DNA from: Nitrososphaeraceae archaeon
GTDB taxonomy: Archaea > Thermoproteota > Nitrososphaeria > Nitrososphaerales > Nitrososphaeraceae
Assembly: GCA_025922715.1 (NCBI GenBank)
Contig: JAICHH010000056.1
Coordinates: forward strand, 1 to 10,327
DNA: 10,327 bases
Direction of reading: 5' to 3'
Of the stretch, positions 1 to 5,762 are shown in pieces. Position 1 is the first letter of the stretch; each line of letters starts with the position of its first letter. A program made the position numbers and the translations under genes. The notes beneath the pieces were generated by a model. The model did no database searches, had not been told where the DNA came from, and saw only the letters and a list, made by a program, of their open reading frames with translations.

Positions 1-1
1 C

Positions 2-31
2 AACGAATTGATTCGTCAAGGTGTAATATAG
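2..31 (+). CDS. possible 3' end of a protein-coding gene (partial)
   Basis: An open frame entering from the left edge gives NELIRQGVI followed by TAG. The residues read like a normal protein C-terminus, and what follows is AT-rich and non-coding. Nine codons are too few to assign a family or be sure it is a gene; another forward frame stays open to a TAA at 46-48. If real, the gene is convergent with phaC. Confidence 0.25.
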   Translation, partial: NELIRQGVI

Positions 32-234
32 TATTTGTAAATGAATAAATAAATTCATAAGGTATCATGTATAATTATGTTTAAGGGCAAATAAAAAAAG
101 TTTGTTAATGTAAAACATACTCATATTGTAATTAATAGAAAATTGTTAATTTTATAAACATGATCTCAAAAACAACAATTATTGATATACCCTTTAAGTA
201 AAAGATCCTGAATTTCATCCAGTATAATATCTTA

Positions 235-1353
235 CTACTTATCAGATCTTGAGAATAACCATTTTCCCATTCTTGGAAGTACATTTAGTTGTGAATAGTT
301 ACTAGCAATTAAACCAACATGCCCAGTAGGAAATCTCATTAATCTATTGTCGATACTTGATACAAGACTGTTGAGTGCAGCACTCCCTTCTGGAGAAACA
401 AGATGATCTTCGTCAGCTACTATGTTTAACAAAGGTATATAGATTTTTGATAAATCTATTACTTTAGATCCTAACTTTAATTTATTTTTTGCTAAAAGAT
501 TATTTTGGTATATATCTTTAATCCATTGTTTAAATACCTCGCCTGTTATAGGAGGTACATCATATAACCATTTTTCTATTCTTAAGAAATTTTGAACAAA
601 TTTTTTATCATCTATATGCTCTAGAAGTGTGAAGTATTTGTTCATACCTTGTTTAAATGGTTTAAGAGCCGAAAAGCAGGTACGAAGTAATTGTGGATGC
701 ATATTTCCTGCGGCGTCGATAATTCTATCAACATTCATGGTTCTGCCAAAATTTCCTATAACTGTGCTATCTTTGCTAGTATCAATTACAGGTGCTAAAG
801 TAACCAAATTCTTAATTTTACGTTGATGTAAGGTTGTATACATTACCGACATTGTAGCCCCCATGCAATATCCATGCAAGGTTATCTTATCTACAGAACC
901 TTGATCTATAATTAGGTTAACGCAATCATCTATGAAATAATTTACATAATCGTCAAAGTTAATATATTTGTCATTTAAAGTGGGAGGTTTCCAGTCAATA
1001 AGATAAACGTCAAATCCTTGAAATAAAAGATTCCTGATCCAACTTTTGTCTGCCTGCAAATCTAATATATAGGATTTATTAATTAAGGCATACACAACTA
1101 AGATAGGAGTTTTAATTGGTCTTTTAAAAATCGGCTTGTAATGTAATAATCGATAGATGTTTGTTTCTTTTATTATTTCATGCTCCGTACCACCCACATC
1201 AATATCCTTAGGATTTTGGTAGAGTTGAGTGAATTTATCTAGCTTTTCTGGTAGATCTTGGTTATATTTATCTAGAGAAATAGATACATTTGGATACTTT
1301 TCTTGGTTTGTAGGATTAGTCGTAGTGTTATTTAGCAATCTTATTATCTTCAC
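235..1353 (-). CDS. phaC: class III poly(3-hydroxyalkanoate) synthase subunit PhaC
   Basis: Catalytic subunit of PHA synthase, which polymerises hydroxyacyl-CoA into storage polyester at the granule surface. The 372-residue protein has the alpha/beta-hydrolase fold of the family. The lipase-like box GYCMGA carries the nucleophile Cys163, Asp316 lies in DHLV and His345 in GHVG. The spacings Cys-Asp 153 and Asp-His 29 equal those of the Allochromatium vinosum class III enzyme (C149, D302, H331, from memory). Class III length (about 355-370) also fits, as opposed to class I at about 590. The start is GTG and lies inside the last codons of phaE, giving a 26-bp overlap and probable translational coupling. 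No Shine-Dalgarno site stands out. The next residues do not offer a clearly better start. Confidence 0.95.
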   Translation of the reverse strand: MKIIRLLNNTTTNPTNQEKYPNVSISLDKYNQDLPEKLDKFTQLYQNPKDIDVGGTEHEIIKETNIYRLLHYKPIFKRPIKTPILVVYALINKSYILDLQADKSWIRNLLFQGFDVYLIDWKPPTLNDKYINFDDYVNYFIDDCVNLIIDQGSVDKITLHGYCMGATMSVMYTTLHQRKIKNLVTLAPVIDTSKDSTVIGNFGRTMNVDRIIDAAGNMHPQLLRTCFSALKPFKQGMNKYFTLLEHIDDKKFVQNFLRIEKWLYDVPPITGEVFKQWIKDIYQNNLLAKNKLKLGSKVIDLSKIYIPLLNIVADEDHLVSPEGSAALNSLVSSIDNRLMRFPTGHVGLIASNYSQLNVLPRMGKWLFSRSDK

Positions 1354-1906
1354 TCATTATAATATCTATACTTTTTCTTAAATCCCGAACTTCACGTTTC
1401 AATTCTTGCATATCTTTGAGAAGTATATCAACATCATCTTTAGAAGAGAGATTTAAAGATAAGAGATAGGTATTAGATATATTCCTCAGTAATTTATTAT
1501 ATTCTGAATAAGCACCCATTAAATCAGAAACAAGAACTCCAAACTCTTTAGATTGGAATAAGTTGGTAAACGATTCTTCGAGAGTTCCAAGAAGGAAACT
1601 CCTGTATTTCTTTAAATCTTGTTCAGACTGAATTGAGTATTCAGATTTATTAGGTGGTATTTTATCTAACGCCTCTGTATATGTTTTATTAATTTGCGTT
1701 ACATAATTTAGATTAAAATATTGTATTTTGGACGTTATTAGTAAAAGGTCTTGTAAATTCTTCACAAGATTTGATGTATCTTCTGTTAAAGAAAATGGAC
1801 TAAACTGCGGAACATTAAAGAATTTTTTCCAAAATTCTTGATATTTTTTTAATACTTCTTCAAACGGAATATTAGAATTTTCATGAAAAGATACACTATC
1901 AATCAT
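1328..1906 (-). CDS. phaE: class III PHA synthase subunit PhaE
   Basis: Non-catalytic partner that class III PhaC needs for activity. The 192 residues are mostly alpha-helical. An aromatic segment near residues 22-38 (YQEFWKKFFNVPQFSPF) resembles the N-terminal part of PhaE proteins. A C-terminal heptad-like segment, roughly residues 158-184 with LKREVRDLRK, is the usual PhaE coiled coil. It is much shorter than bacterial PhaE (about 350) but near the size of archaeal forms (about 180). Sequence conservation in this family is low, so the call leans on the overlap with phaC. The ATG start lies about 26 nt from the centre of a TATA-like box at 1928-1936, which suggests a leaderless mRNA covering phaE and phaC. 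Confidence 0.88.
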   Translation of the reverse strand: MIDSVSFHENSNIPFEEVLKKYQEFWKKFFNVPQFSPFSLTEDTSNLVKNLQDLLLITSKIQYFNLNYVTQINKTYTEALDKIPPNKSEYSIQSEQDLKKYRSFLLGTLEESFTNLFQSKEFGVLVSDLMGAYSEYNKLLRNISNTYLLSLNLSSKDDVDILLKDMQELKREVRDLRKSIDIIMSEDNKIAK

Positions 1907-1927
1907 ATACCATTGTATGTATTAAAA

Positions 1928-1936
1928 TTATATATC
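1928..1936 (-). promoter_or_regulatory. TATA box of phaE-phaC
   Basis: On the minus strand the sequence reads ATATATAAT, centred about 26 nt upstream of the phaE ATG. That is the archaeal TATA-to-start distance for a leaderless transcript. It suggests that phaEC have their own promoter even though a zinc-finger gene lies upstream on the same strand. Confidence 0.5.
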
Positions 1937-2007
1937 TTTTTTTGTTTAATTTCATTTTGAAATGATTATTATAACTTTACTAAAATTTAAGTATTAAATT
2001 TACTATT

Positions 2008-2136
2008 TTACTCACCGATTGAAGTATATTCCTTTGAATGGACTTCTTTATAATGCCTTTCTGCTTCTACTCTAGACGAAAATTCCATAGCGCAAATTTG
2101 GCATCTTAGTGTTCCAGCATCATAATCATATGTCAT
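2008..2136 (-). CDS. small C2H2 zinc-finger protein upstream of phaE
   Basis: A 42-residue protein that is almost entirely one classical C2H2 finger: Cys12-x2-Cys15-x12-His28-x4-His33, with a Phe at 19 in the hydrophobic core. The N-terminus reads MTYDYDAGTLRCQIC and the C-terminus ends EYTSIGE. Such single-finger microproteins occur in Nitrososphaeria, and their roles are mostly unknown. They could bind DNA, RNA or another protein. It is transcribed towards phaE (101-bp gap) and away from the phasin-like gene, so it sits in the centre of the PHA locus and is a candidate regulator; that is inference. The ATG has no Shine-Dalgarno site. An AT box near 2160-2171 would give a nearly leaderless mRNA. 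Confidence 0.8.
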   Translation of the reverse strand: MTYDYDAGTLRCQICAMEFSSRVEAERHYKEVHSKEYTSIGE

Positions 2137-2269
2137 ACAAATAATAACAGTATAAGCTCTATATTATTTAAACTCCCTCATTTTAAGAGATTTATAATGT
2201 GAATTATTTTTACAGTTGATGTATAAACTAACATTATAACTTAAAAATTACAATAGACTTTACCAAAAT

Positions 2270-2277
2270 TATAAATA
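2270..2277 (+). promoter_or_regulatory. TATA box of the phasin-like gene
   Basis: TTATAAAT is centred about 34 nt before the ATG at 2308, which predicts a transcript start near 2298-2300 and a leader of roughly 8-10 nt. It sits in the 171-bp divergent region between the zinc-finger and phasin-like genes. Confidence 0.55.
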
Positions 2278-2307
2278 GTTTGGTGCCCTCACATTCATTG
2301 ACTAAAT

Positions 2308-2790
2308 ATGACAAATTCTACTGATAAAGATGACAGCCGCAAACACTCTACCGACTCGGCTCAACAGAATAGCGAATACAATTTTTATAATGCAATAAAA
2401 GAAGATACTACAAAGATTGTAAATGAGATAGCAAAAACACAGCCAACATACATTCAAGCAATTTCAAATCTTCAAATGAGATACATTGAAGCTACAAAAA
2501 ACATTATTAATTCTACCCTCGGGTTCCAAAAACAAGTATATGAGACATTCGATAATAATTCAACTACCACTTTTACAAAACAACTAGGGAGACAATCCAA
2601 CGAAATTACAAATAATTTTATAGAATTTAACAATATAAATAATAAATTTATTACAAATGTCTTAGAGGTGGCAGGTGACGGTATAAAAAATTATACTAAA
2701 ACTTTGGATACTATTGTAAAGTTTAATGCAAATGTTTTTGAGCAATGGTATTCTTTATTCAAAAGTAATCAAAATTTTAAAAGATCATAA
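2308..2790 (+). CDS. phasin-like PHA granule-associated protein
   Basis: A 160-residue protein with no signal peptide or membrane segment. The N-terminal 20-25 residues are polar and probably disordered (Ser, Asp, Lys, Gln). The rest is amphipathic helix rich in Asn, Thr, Lys and Ile. A core such as AISNLQMRYIEATKNIIN resembles the helical repeat of phasins, and the C-terminus is aromatic and basic (EQWYSLFKSNQNFKRS). Phasins coat PHA granules and limit their coalescence. The assignment rests on composition, size and position opposite phaEC, not on a strict motif. The ATG follows a good TATA box, and no Shine-Dalgarno site is present. A generic coiled-coil protein is the alternative. Confidence 0.6.
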   Translation: MTNSTDKDDSRKHSTDSAQQNSEYNFYNAIKEDTTKIVNEIAKTQPTYIQAISNLQMRYIEATKNIINSTLGFQKQVYETFDNNSTTTFTKQLGRQSNEITNNFIEFNNINNKFITNVLEVAGDGIKNYTKTLDTIVKFNANVFEQWYSLFKSNQNFKRS

Positions 2791-2997
2791 GAGACATATT
2801 TCGATTTACCCTATTATTATATTTTATTATAATTCATCGTATGTTACTAGATCATAATAATTGTAATAAAATTTAGTACTAAATTATATATTTAGCATTT
2901 TTTAATAATGATCACTTTAATCATGTTAACAATTTTAGTTAAACACACTCTATACAAATGTAAATAATTTGTTAGCCGAAGTAAGAAAAATCCTATT

Positions 2998-3017
2998 ATA
3001 ACTGAATTTTCAGTTAT
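2998..3017. repeat. perfect 9-bp inverted repeat
   Basis: ATAACTGAA and TTCAGTTAT flank a TT centre. As RNA the loop would have to open to at least 4 nt, so it is as likely a protein-binding dyad as a hairpin. It lies between the phasin-like gene and the tRNA terminator region. Confidence 0.4.
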
Positions 3018-3070
3018 TTGATAGTTTATCTATTTAGGTAACATCTTCAATAGTCAAGAAGAGCGGTGAC

Positions 3071-3076
3071 AAAAAA
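3071..3076 (-). terminator. T-tract terminator of tRNA-Arg
   Basis: On the minus strand six T residues begin 14 nt after the tRNA discriminator base. Archaeal RNA polymerase terminates at such T-runs. Confidence 0.45.
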
Positions 3077-3090
3077 CTGCATTATCAAAA

Positions 3091-3179
3091 CGGGCTCGGA
3101 GGGATTCGAACCCTCGACCTGACGCTTAGGAGGCATCCGCGCTATCCATTTTACGCCTGTATGTCTGCGCTACGAGCCC
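3091..3179 (-). tRNA. tRNA-Arg(CCT) with a 14-nt intron in the D-loop
   Basis: Read on the minus strand, the gene makes a complete cloverleaf. The acceptor stem is GGGCTCG/CGAGCCC with discriminator G. The D-stem is GCGC/GCGC. The anticodon stem is GATGC/GCGTC around loop CTCCTAA (anticodon CCT, codon AGG). The variable loop is AGGTC and the T-arm is GAGGG-TTCGAAT-CCCTC. CCA is not encoded. Unspliced, the D-loop is 24 nt, far too long. Removing 14 nt at 3151-3164 leaves AGAATGGATA, with A14, G15, G18, G19 and A21 all in place, and a 75-nt mature tRNA. A TATA-like TTAATAAA (minus strand) at 3214-3221 could be the promoter. Confidence 0.93.
3151..3164 (-). other. non-canonical tRNA intron (D-loop)
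   Basis: The intron reads ACATACAGGCGTAA. In the precursor the 5' D-stem strand GCGC (3167-3170) can pair with GCGT inside the intron (3153-3156). This places AGA and AAA on the 3' sides of a 4-bp helix, as in a relaxed bulge-helix-bulge recognised by the archaeal splicing endonuclease. Cutting after the second base of each bulge gives exactly the consensus D-loop. The outer helices are weak, so the bulge-helix-bulge is incomplete. The exact cut can slide by one base with the same product. Confidence 0.8.
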
Positions 3180-3668
3180 ACCTCCGTAAAACAACAATAA
3201 GCAGTAATAAGAGTTTATTAAGTAAAAATCAAGATAATAGAGTGTATTAAATGAAATAATAACTAGAATATTGAAATATATTAAATTTTTGATCTATAAG
3301 TATTAGGATTACGAAATAAGTTCATATTGTTATAATATGGTGAAGAATTAATAATTAACAAAAAAGGATTTATAATATTAAATACAACTAATAATTTAAA
3401 ATTTTGTATAAATCGAGCAATGTACTAGAAAGAAATTTTGAAATGAAAGTTTTTGTGTTAAAGAAAAAGGAGCAATCAATGTTATCTCATCATTACTCAT
3501 GAATTACTTTCAATACATTTCAACTAGGAATTTTTACATGATTTAACAATTTACTGATAAAAATAAGTCATTCCATTAGAGACATTAAGTTTTTTTAGAT
3601 TATTGTACCAAGTAGCTTTCTACCTGTAGATAAAATCTCAGTATATTAGACAATTTAAATGATGGTAG

Positions 3669-3770
3669 CAGAAAGAATTTATTAGAATTTTAAAATGTAT
3701 TTGTAAACATTTCGCATCTCAAGTGGAACTATACCATATTAAGGTACAAGGTTACCATCAGTATTATTGA
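3669..3770 (+). pseudogene. degenerate C2H2 zinc-finger relic
   Basis: An open stretch between TAG and TGA encodes ILKCICKHFASQVELYH and then IKVQGYHQYY. It resembles the finger of the 2008-2136 gene (FSSRVEA against FASQVEL), but the spacings are wrong: C-x1-C instead of C-x2-C, and one residue short between Leu and His. There is no ATG, GTG or TTG ahead of the finger. I read it as a decayed copy of a small zinc-finger gene; chance resemblance is possible in 33 codons. Confidence 0.3.
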
Positions 3771-3939
3771 TTAAATTATACCTTTCAAATATTAATCCAA
3801 TTCAATTTATATTCTGTTTTATTTTAATTACTATAAAATAAGATGGAATTTTACTAAATTGAGGACAATGTTTATTTAATTGCATGAATTGAAAAATCTT
3901 GTAGAGTTAAAATTTTGTAATAATAGGACATTATAGATC

Positions 3940-3946
3940 TTATAAA
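3940..3946 (+). promoter_or_regulatory. TATA box of the nitroreductase gene
   Basis: TTATAAA lies about 45 nt before the ATG at 3988. The predicted transcript start near 3966-3970 leaves a leader of about 20 nt. Confidence 0.4.
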
Positions 3947-3987
3947 CTTCCGAAAAAGTTTTCTAATGATAAGAAGTTTGTAATAAT

Positions 3988-4614
3988 ATGTCAAACCCGA
4001 CAGATATACTAAATAGGTTATTTAAGGTAACTAAACCACAAGATAGACTATATCCCAAACCAGAAACTGGGATCCAAGACTCTGATTCTGAAGACATTTT
4101 AAATACTAATATTTATAACGTGATGTTAAATAGACGTTCTCAAAGAAAATTTGAGATTAAAGATGTTGAAGACTGGAAGTTAGATATAATATTTGCAGCT
4201 GCAGACACTGCTCCTACTGCAGGTGGATTTCAAGGATTTGATATTTTTCATATTAAAAAGCATGATATAAAAATAAAATTAGTTCTGGCAGCAAATAATC
4301 AACCTTACGTAAATGCTCCTGTAGTATTGGTATTCTGTATGAACCCAAGTAGAGTTAAAATGCAATTCCCATCCGAAATTTTGAAAAAATTCTCTATACA
4401 AGATGCAACACTTGCTGCTGCTTATGCTCAGTTAGCTGCTCATTCTCTCGGTCTTAGTTCTATCTGGATCGGGATGATCGATGAGATAAAAGTCATGGAA
4501 ACCATAGGTACAGATCTTCTTCCATCTTCTATTTTGTGTATTGGTTATCCAAAAAAGGTTTTACAACCTAAACCTAAAAGAGCATTATCGGAACTAATAC
4601 ATGTAATAGAATAA
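3988..4614 (+). CDS. nitroreductase-family (FMN-dependent) oxidoreductase
   Basis: A 208-residue soluble flavoprotein of the nitroreductase superfamily. Residues 48-55 (NRRSQRKF) match the N-terminal FMN-phosphate-binding RRSxRxF motif. Residues 75-82 (APTAGGFQ) correspond to the conserved APSxxNxQ loop. Residues 138-163 (QDATLAAAYAQLAAHSLGL, then SSIWIGM) are the long helix and strand at the dimer and flavin site. The C-terminal KPKRALSELIH matches the usual KPRxPLEEIVH end. Such enzymes use NAD(P)H to reduce quinones, nitro compounds or other acceptors, and some have special substrates; the substrate here is unknown. The first 40 residues are an extra N-terminal arm. Neighbours give no pathway clue. 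Confidence 0.88.
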   Translation: MSNPTDILNRLFKVTKPQDRLYPKPETGIQDSDSEDILNTNIYNVMLNRRSQRKFEIKDVEDWKLDIIFAAADTAPTAGGFQGFDIFHIKKHDIKIKLVLAANNQPYVNAPVVLVFCMNPSRVKMQFPSEILKKFSIQDATLAAAYAQLAAHSLGLSSIWIGMIDEIKVMETIGTDLLPSSILCIGYPKKVLQPKPKRALSELIHVIE

Positions 4615-4706
4615 TTTGTTGAAATTAATGATAATGTCCACATATGTTTGTGCTTATATTAAAATAAAAAGATAACGAGAATTAATATTATTAATATGAA
4701 TAAGTA

Positions 4707-5129
4707 TTATTCTGGGCATAGCCATTCTATAACTCTATCAATATTATTACTCTTAAGATTTATTCGAATTGGTCCTAAAGGGGATTCGAATTCATCATCA
4801 ACTAATACAATGATCCCCAAAGTTGATACTTGTTTGTTAATATAAAACCACGTAGACAATTGATCTAAATTAGAAAGTAATAACCTTCGAAGCACAGAGG
4901 AAATGGATCTATCACGAACTTGGTTATAAATAGTGTTTAGCACTTCTAAGTTACCAGTTTTACCTACTATCCGATCTCCATATTTAAATTCTAAAGTTAT
5001 ACCGTCCAAAATAGAATTAATTGCTTTGCTTATTAAAGCCTCAGATTCTGTAGGATTAACTTTACACGATACCTCTATTTCAATTTGTAAATTAGGAAAT
5101 TTGGTTTTTCTAATATTTTCTGTAAGGAC
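4707..5129 (-). CDS. UPF0201 family (RNA-binding-like) protein, start codon unclear
   Basis: Archaeal UPF0201 domain of about 135-140 residues. It has the family opening IEIEVSCKVNPTE, the central FYINKQVSTLGIIVLVD and the closing ESPLGPIRINL...IEWLCPE. A start at the first TTG (5009) would delete the conserved first strand and the NPTE segment, so it is wrong. The open frame runs back to 5129, right after the TAA of the upstream UPF0200 gene and in the same frame, yet those 40 codons contain no ATG, GTG or TTG. An ATT at 5112-5114 is one possible start, giving 135 residues. Archaeoglobus AF_1395 carries UPF0200 and UPF0201 as one fused protein, so readthrough, rare initiation or a recent nonsense change are all possible. 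The biochemical function is unknown. Confidence 0.8.
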   Translation of the reverse strand, partial: VLTENIRKTKFPNLQIEIEVSCKVNPTESEALISKAINSILDGITLEFKYGDRIVGKTGNLEVLNTIYNQVRDRSISSVLRRLLLSNLDQLSTWFYINKQVSTLGIIVLVDDEFESPLGPIRINLKSNNIDRVIEWLCPE

Positions 5130-5705
5130 TTAACTCTCTAATGAAGATATCCATTTTCTTGCTATAGATTTAGCTTTTTTCTTTAACTGCTCTAGTGTTA
5201 TTTCGTTATTAGATATCATTTCATCTGCAAATGCTATTGCTTCACTTATTCCAACCGATAATTCCCGTTTATCCCTCATTAGGCAATCTTCAAGAGTAGA
5301 AGGAGCATCAGATCTAGAACGATTTTTTAAATGCATAAATCTAGTAAAGACTGATCCATGTATTGCCAAAATTTTTACTACTCCTATTGTTTTCAGTAAT
5401 TCGACTTCATTAATGCTTCTTATCCCGTCAATTATAAATTTATTATATTGGGGATCATAATATTTTTCGTGTATTTGATTGATTACCAGTTGAGCAATTG
5501 CACCTTCACCATACATATTTCGTAAATCTAACATTAGAGTTCCCAAGTTTTTATCAGTTAACTGTAAATTTTTTCTGTTAGCTTCCATTCGAACGCAATC
5601 TCCCATAGTTATCAGAATGAAACCTTCATCTTTTATTGCCTCCGCTACTGTTGATTTCCCTGCACCAGGCATTCCAGTTAAACAAATTATAAATGGTTGT
5701 TTGAT
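5130..5705 (-). CDS. UPF0200 family P-loop nucleotide kinase-like protein (dephospho-CoA kinase-like)
   Basis: Archaeal UPF0200 protein, about 191 residues from the proposed start. Strand 1 is PFIICLTG, and the Walker A loop is GMPGAGKST at residues 11-19. MGDCVRMEA (34-42) follows, then a DG-I-R segment (93-96). Finally RSRSDAPSTLEDCLMRDKRE with GISEAIAFAD (129-161) is the lid-like region typical of the family. Proteins of this group are annotated as dephospho-CoA kinase- or adenylate kinase-like; the substrate is not established. The first in-frame ATG (5672) would remove strand 1 and the first Gly of Walker A. The only suitable site upstream is ATC at 5703-5705, 7 nt after AGGTGA. It ends in TAA directly followed by UPF0201 in the same frame. 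Confidence 0.88.
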   Translation of the reverse strand: MKQPFIICLTGMPGAGKSTVAEAIKDEGFILITMGDCVRMEANRKNLQLTDKNLGTLMLDLRNMYGEGAIAQLVINQIHEKYYDPQYNKFIIDGIRSINEVELLKTIGVVKILAIHGSVFTRFMHLKNRSRSDAPSTLEDCLMRDKRELSVGISEAIAFADEMISNNEITLEQLKKKAKSIARKWISSLES

Positions 5706-5712
5706 ATAAAAT

Positions 5713-5718
5713 TCACCT
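5713..5718 (-). promoter_or_regulatory. Shine-Dalgarno site deciding the UPF0200 start
   Basis: AGGTGA is complementary to the TCACCT at the 3' end of archaeal 16S rRNA. It stands 7 nt before ATC (5703-5705) in the UPF0200 frame, an ideal spacing, while no ATG, GTG or TTG exists in that frame between the upstream TAA (5721-5723) and the Walker A loop. Confidence 0.6.
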
Positions 5719-5720
5719 AA

Positions 5721-5762
5721 TTATTGTAATGAAATGTAAGCATGTATTATCAACTTTTTCAT
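5721..5762 (-). CDS. possible 13-codon leader ORF before UPF0200
   Basis: ATG begins MKKLIIHAYISLQ and ends at TAA, in the same frame as UPF0200 and three codons before its GGT-GAA (Shine-Dalgarno) codons. The ATG overlaps, as ATGA, the TGA of another short open stretch that follows a strong GGAGG at 5801-5805. It could be a leader peptide coupling translation into UPF0200, or chance. No conservation can be judged. Confidence 0.25.
   Translation of the reverse strand: MKKLIIHAYISLQ

Larger units (their letters stand above)
3180..3987. other. long AT-rich intergenic region
   Basis: Eight hundred bases with stops in all frames. I see no RNA gene, mobile element or repeat array here. The only protein-like trace is the zinc-finger relic at 3669-3770. 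The two ends hold the possible promoters of the tRNA (3214-3221) and of the nitroreductase gene (3940-3946). Confidence 0.6.

Noticed and set aside
41..58. Inverted repeat ATGAAT/ATTCAT as a terminator
   Set aside because: A 6-bp AT-only stem without a following T-run; too weak to call.
629..826. Forward open frame of 65 codons inside phaC
   Set aside because: Antisense shadow of a strongly conserved gene on the minus strand; no recognisable motif or start context.
3441..3499. Short frame starting at ATG 3443 with an internal AAGGAG followed by MLSHHYS
   Set aside because: Only 19 codons, no motif, in an otherwise non-coding stretch; chance is more likely.
3484..3500. ATGATGA on the minus strand as a possible C box of a C/D sRNA
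   Set aside because: No CTGA D box at a proper distance and no C'/D' pair.
4933..5133. Forward open frame of 66 codons
   Set aside because: It lies antisense to the conserved UPF0201 N-terminus and has no family features.
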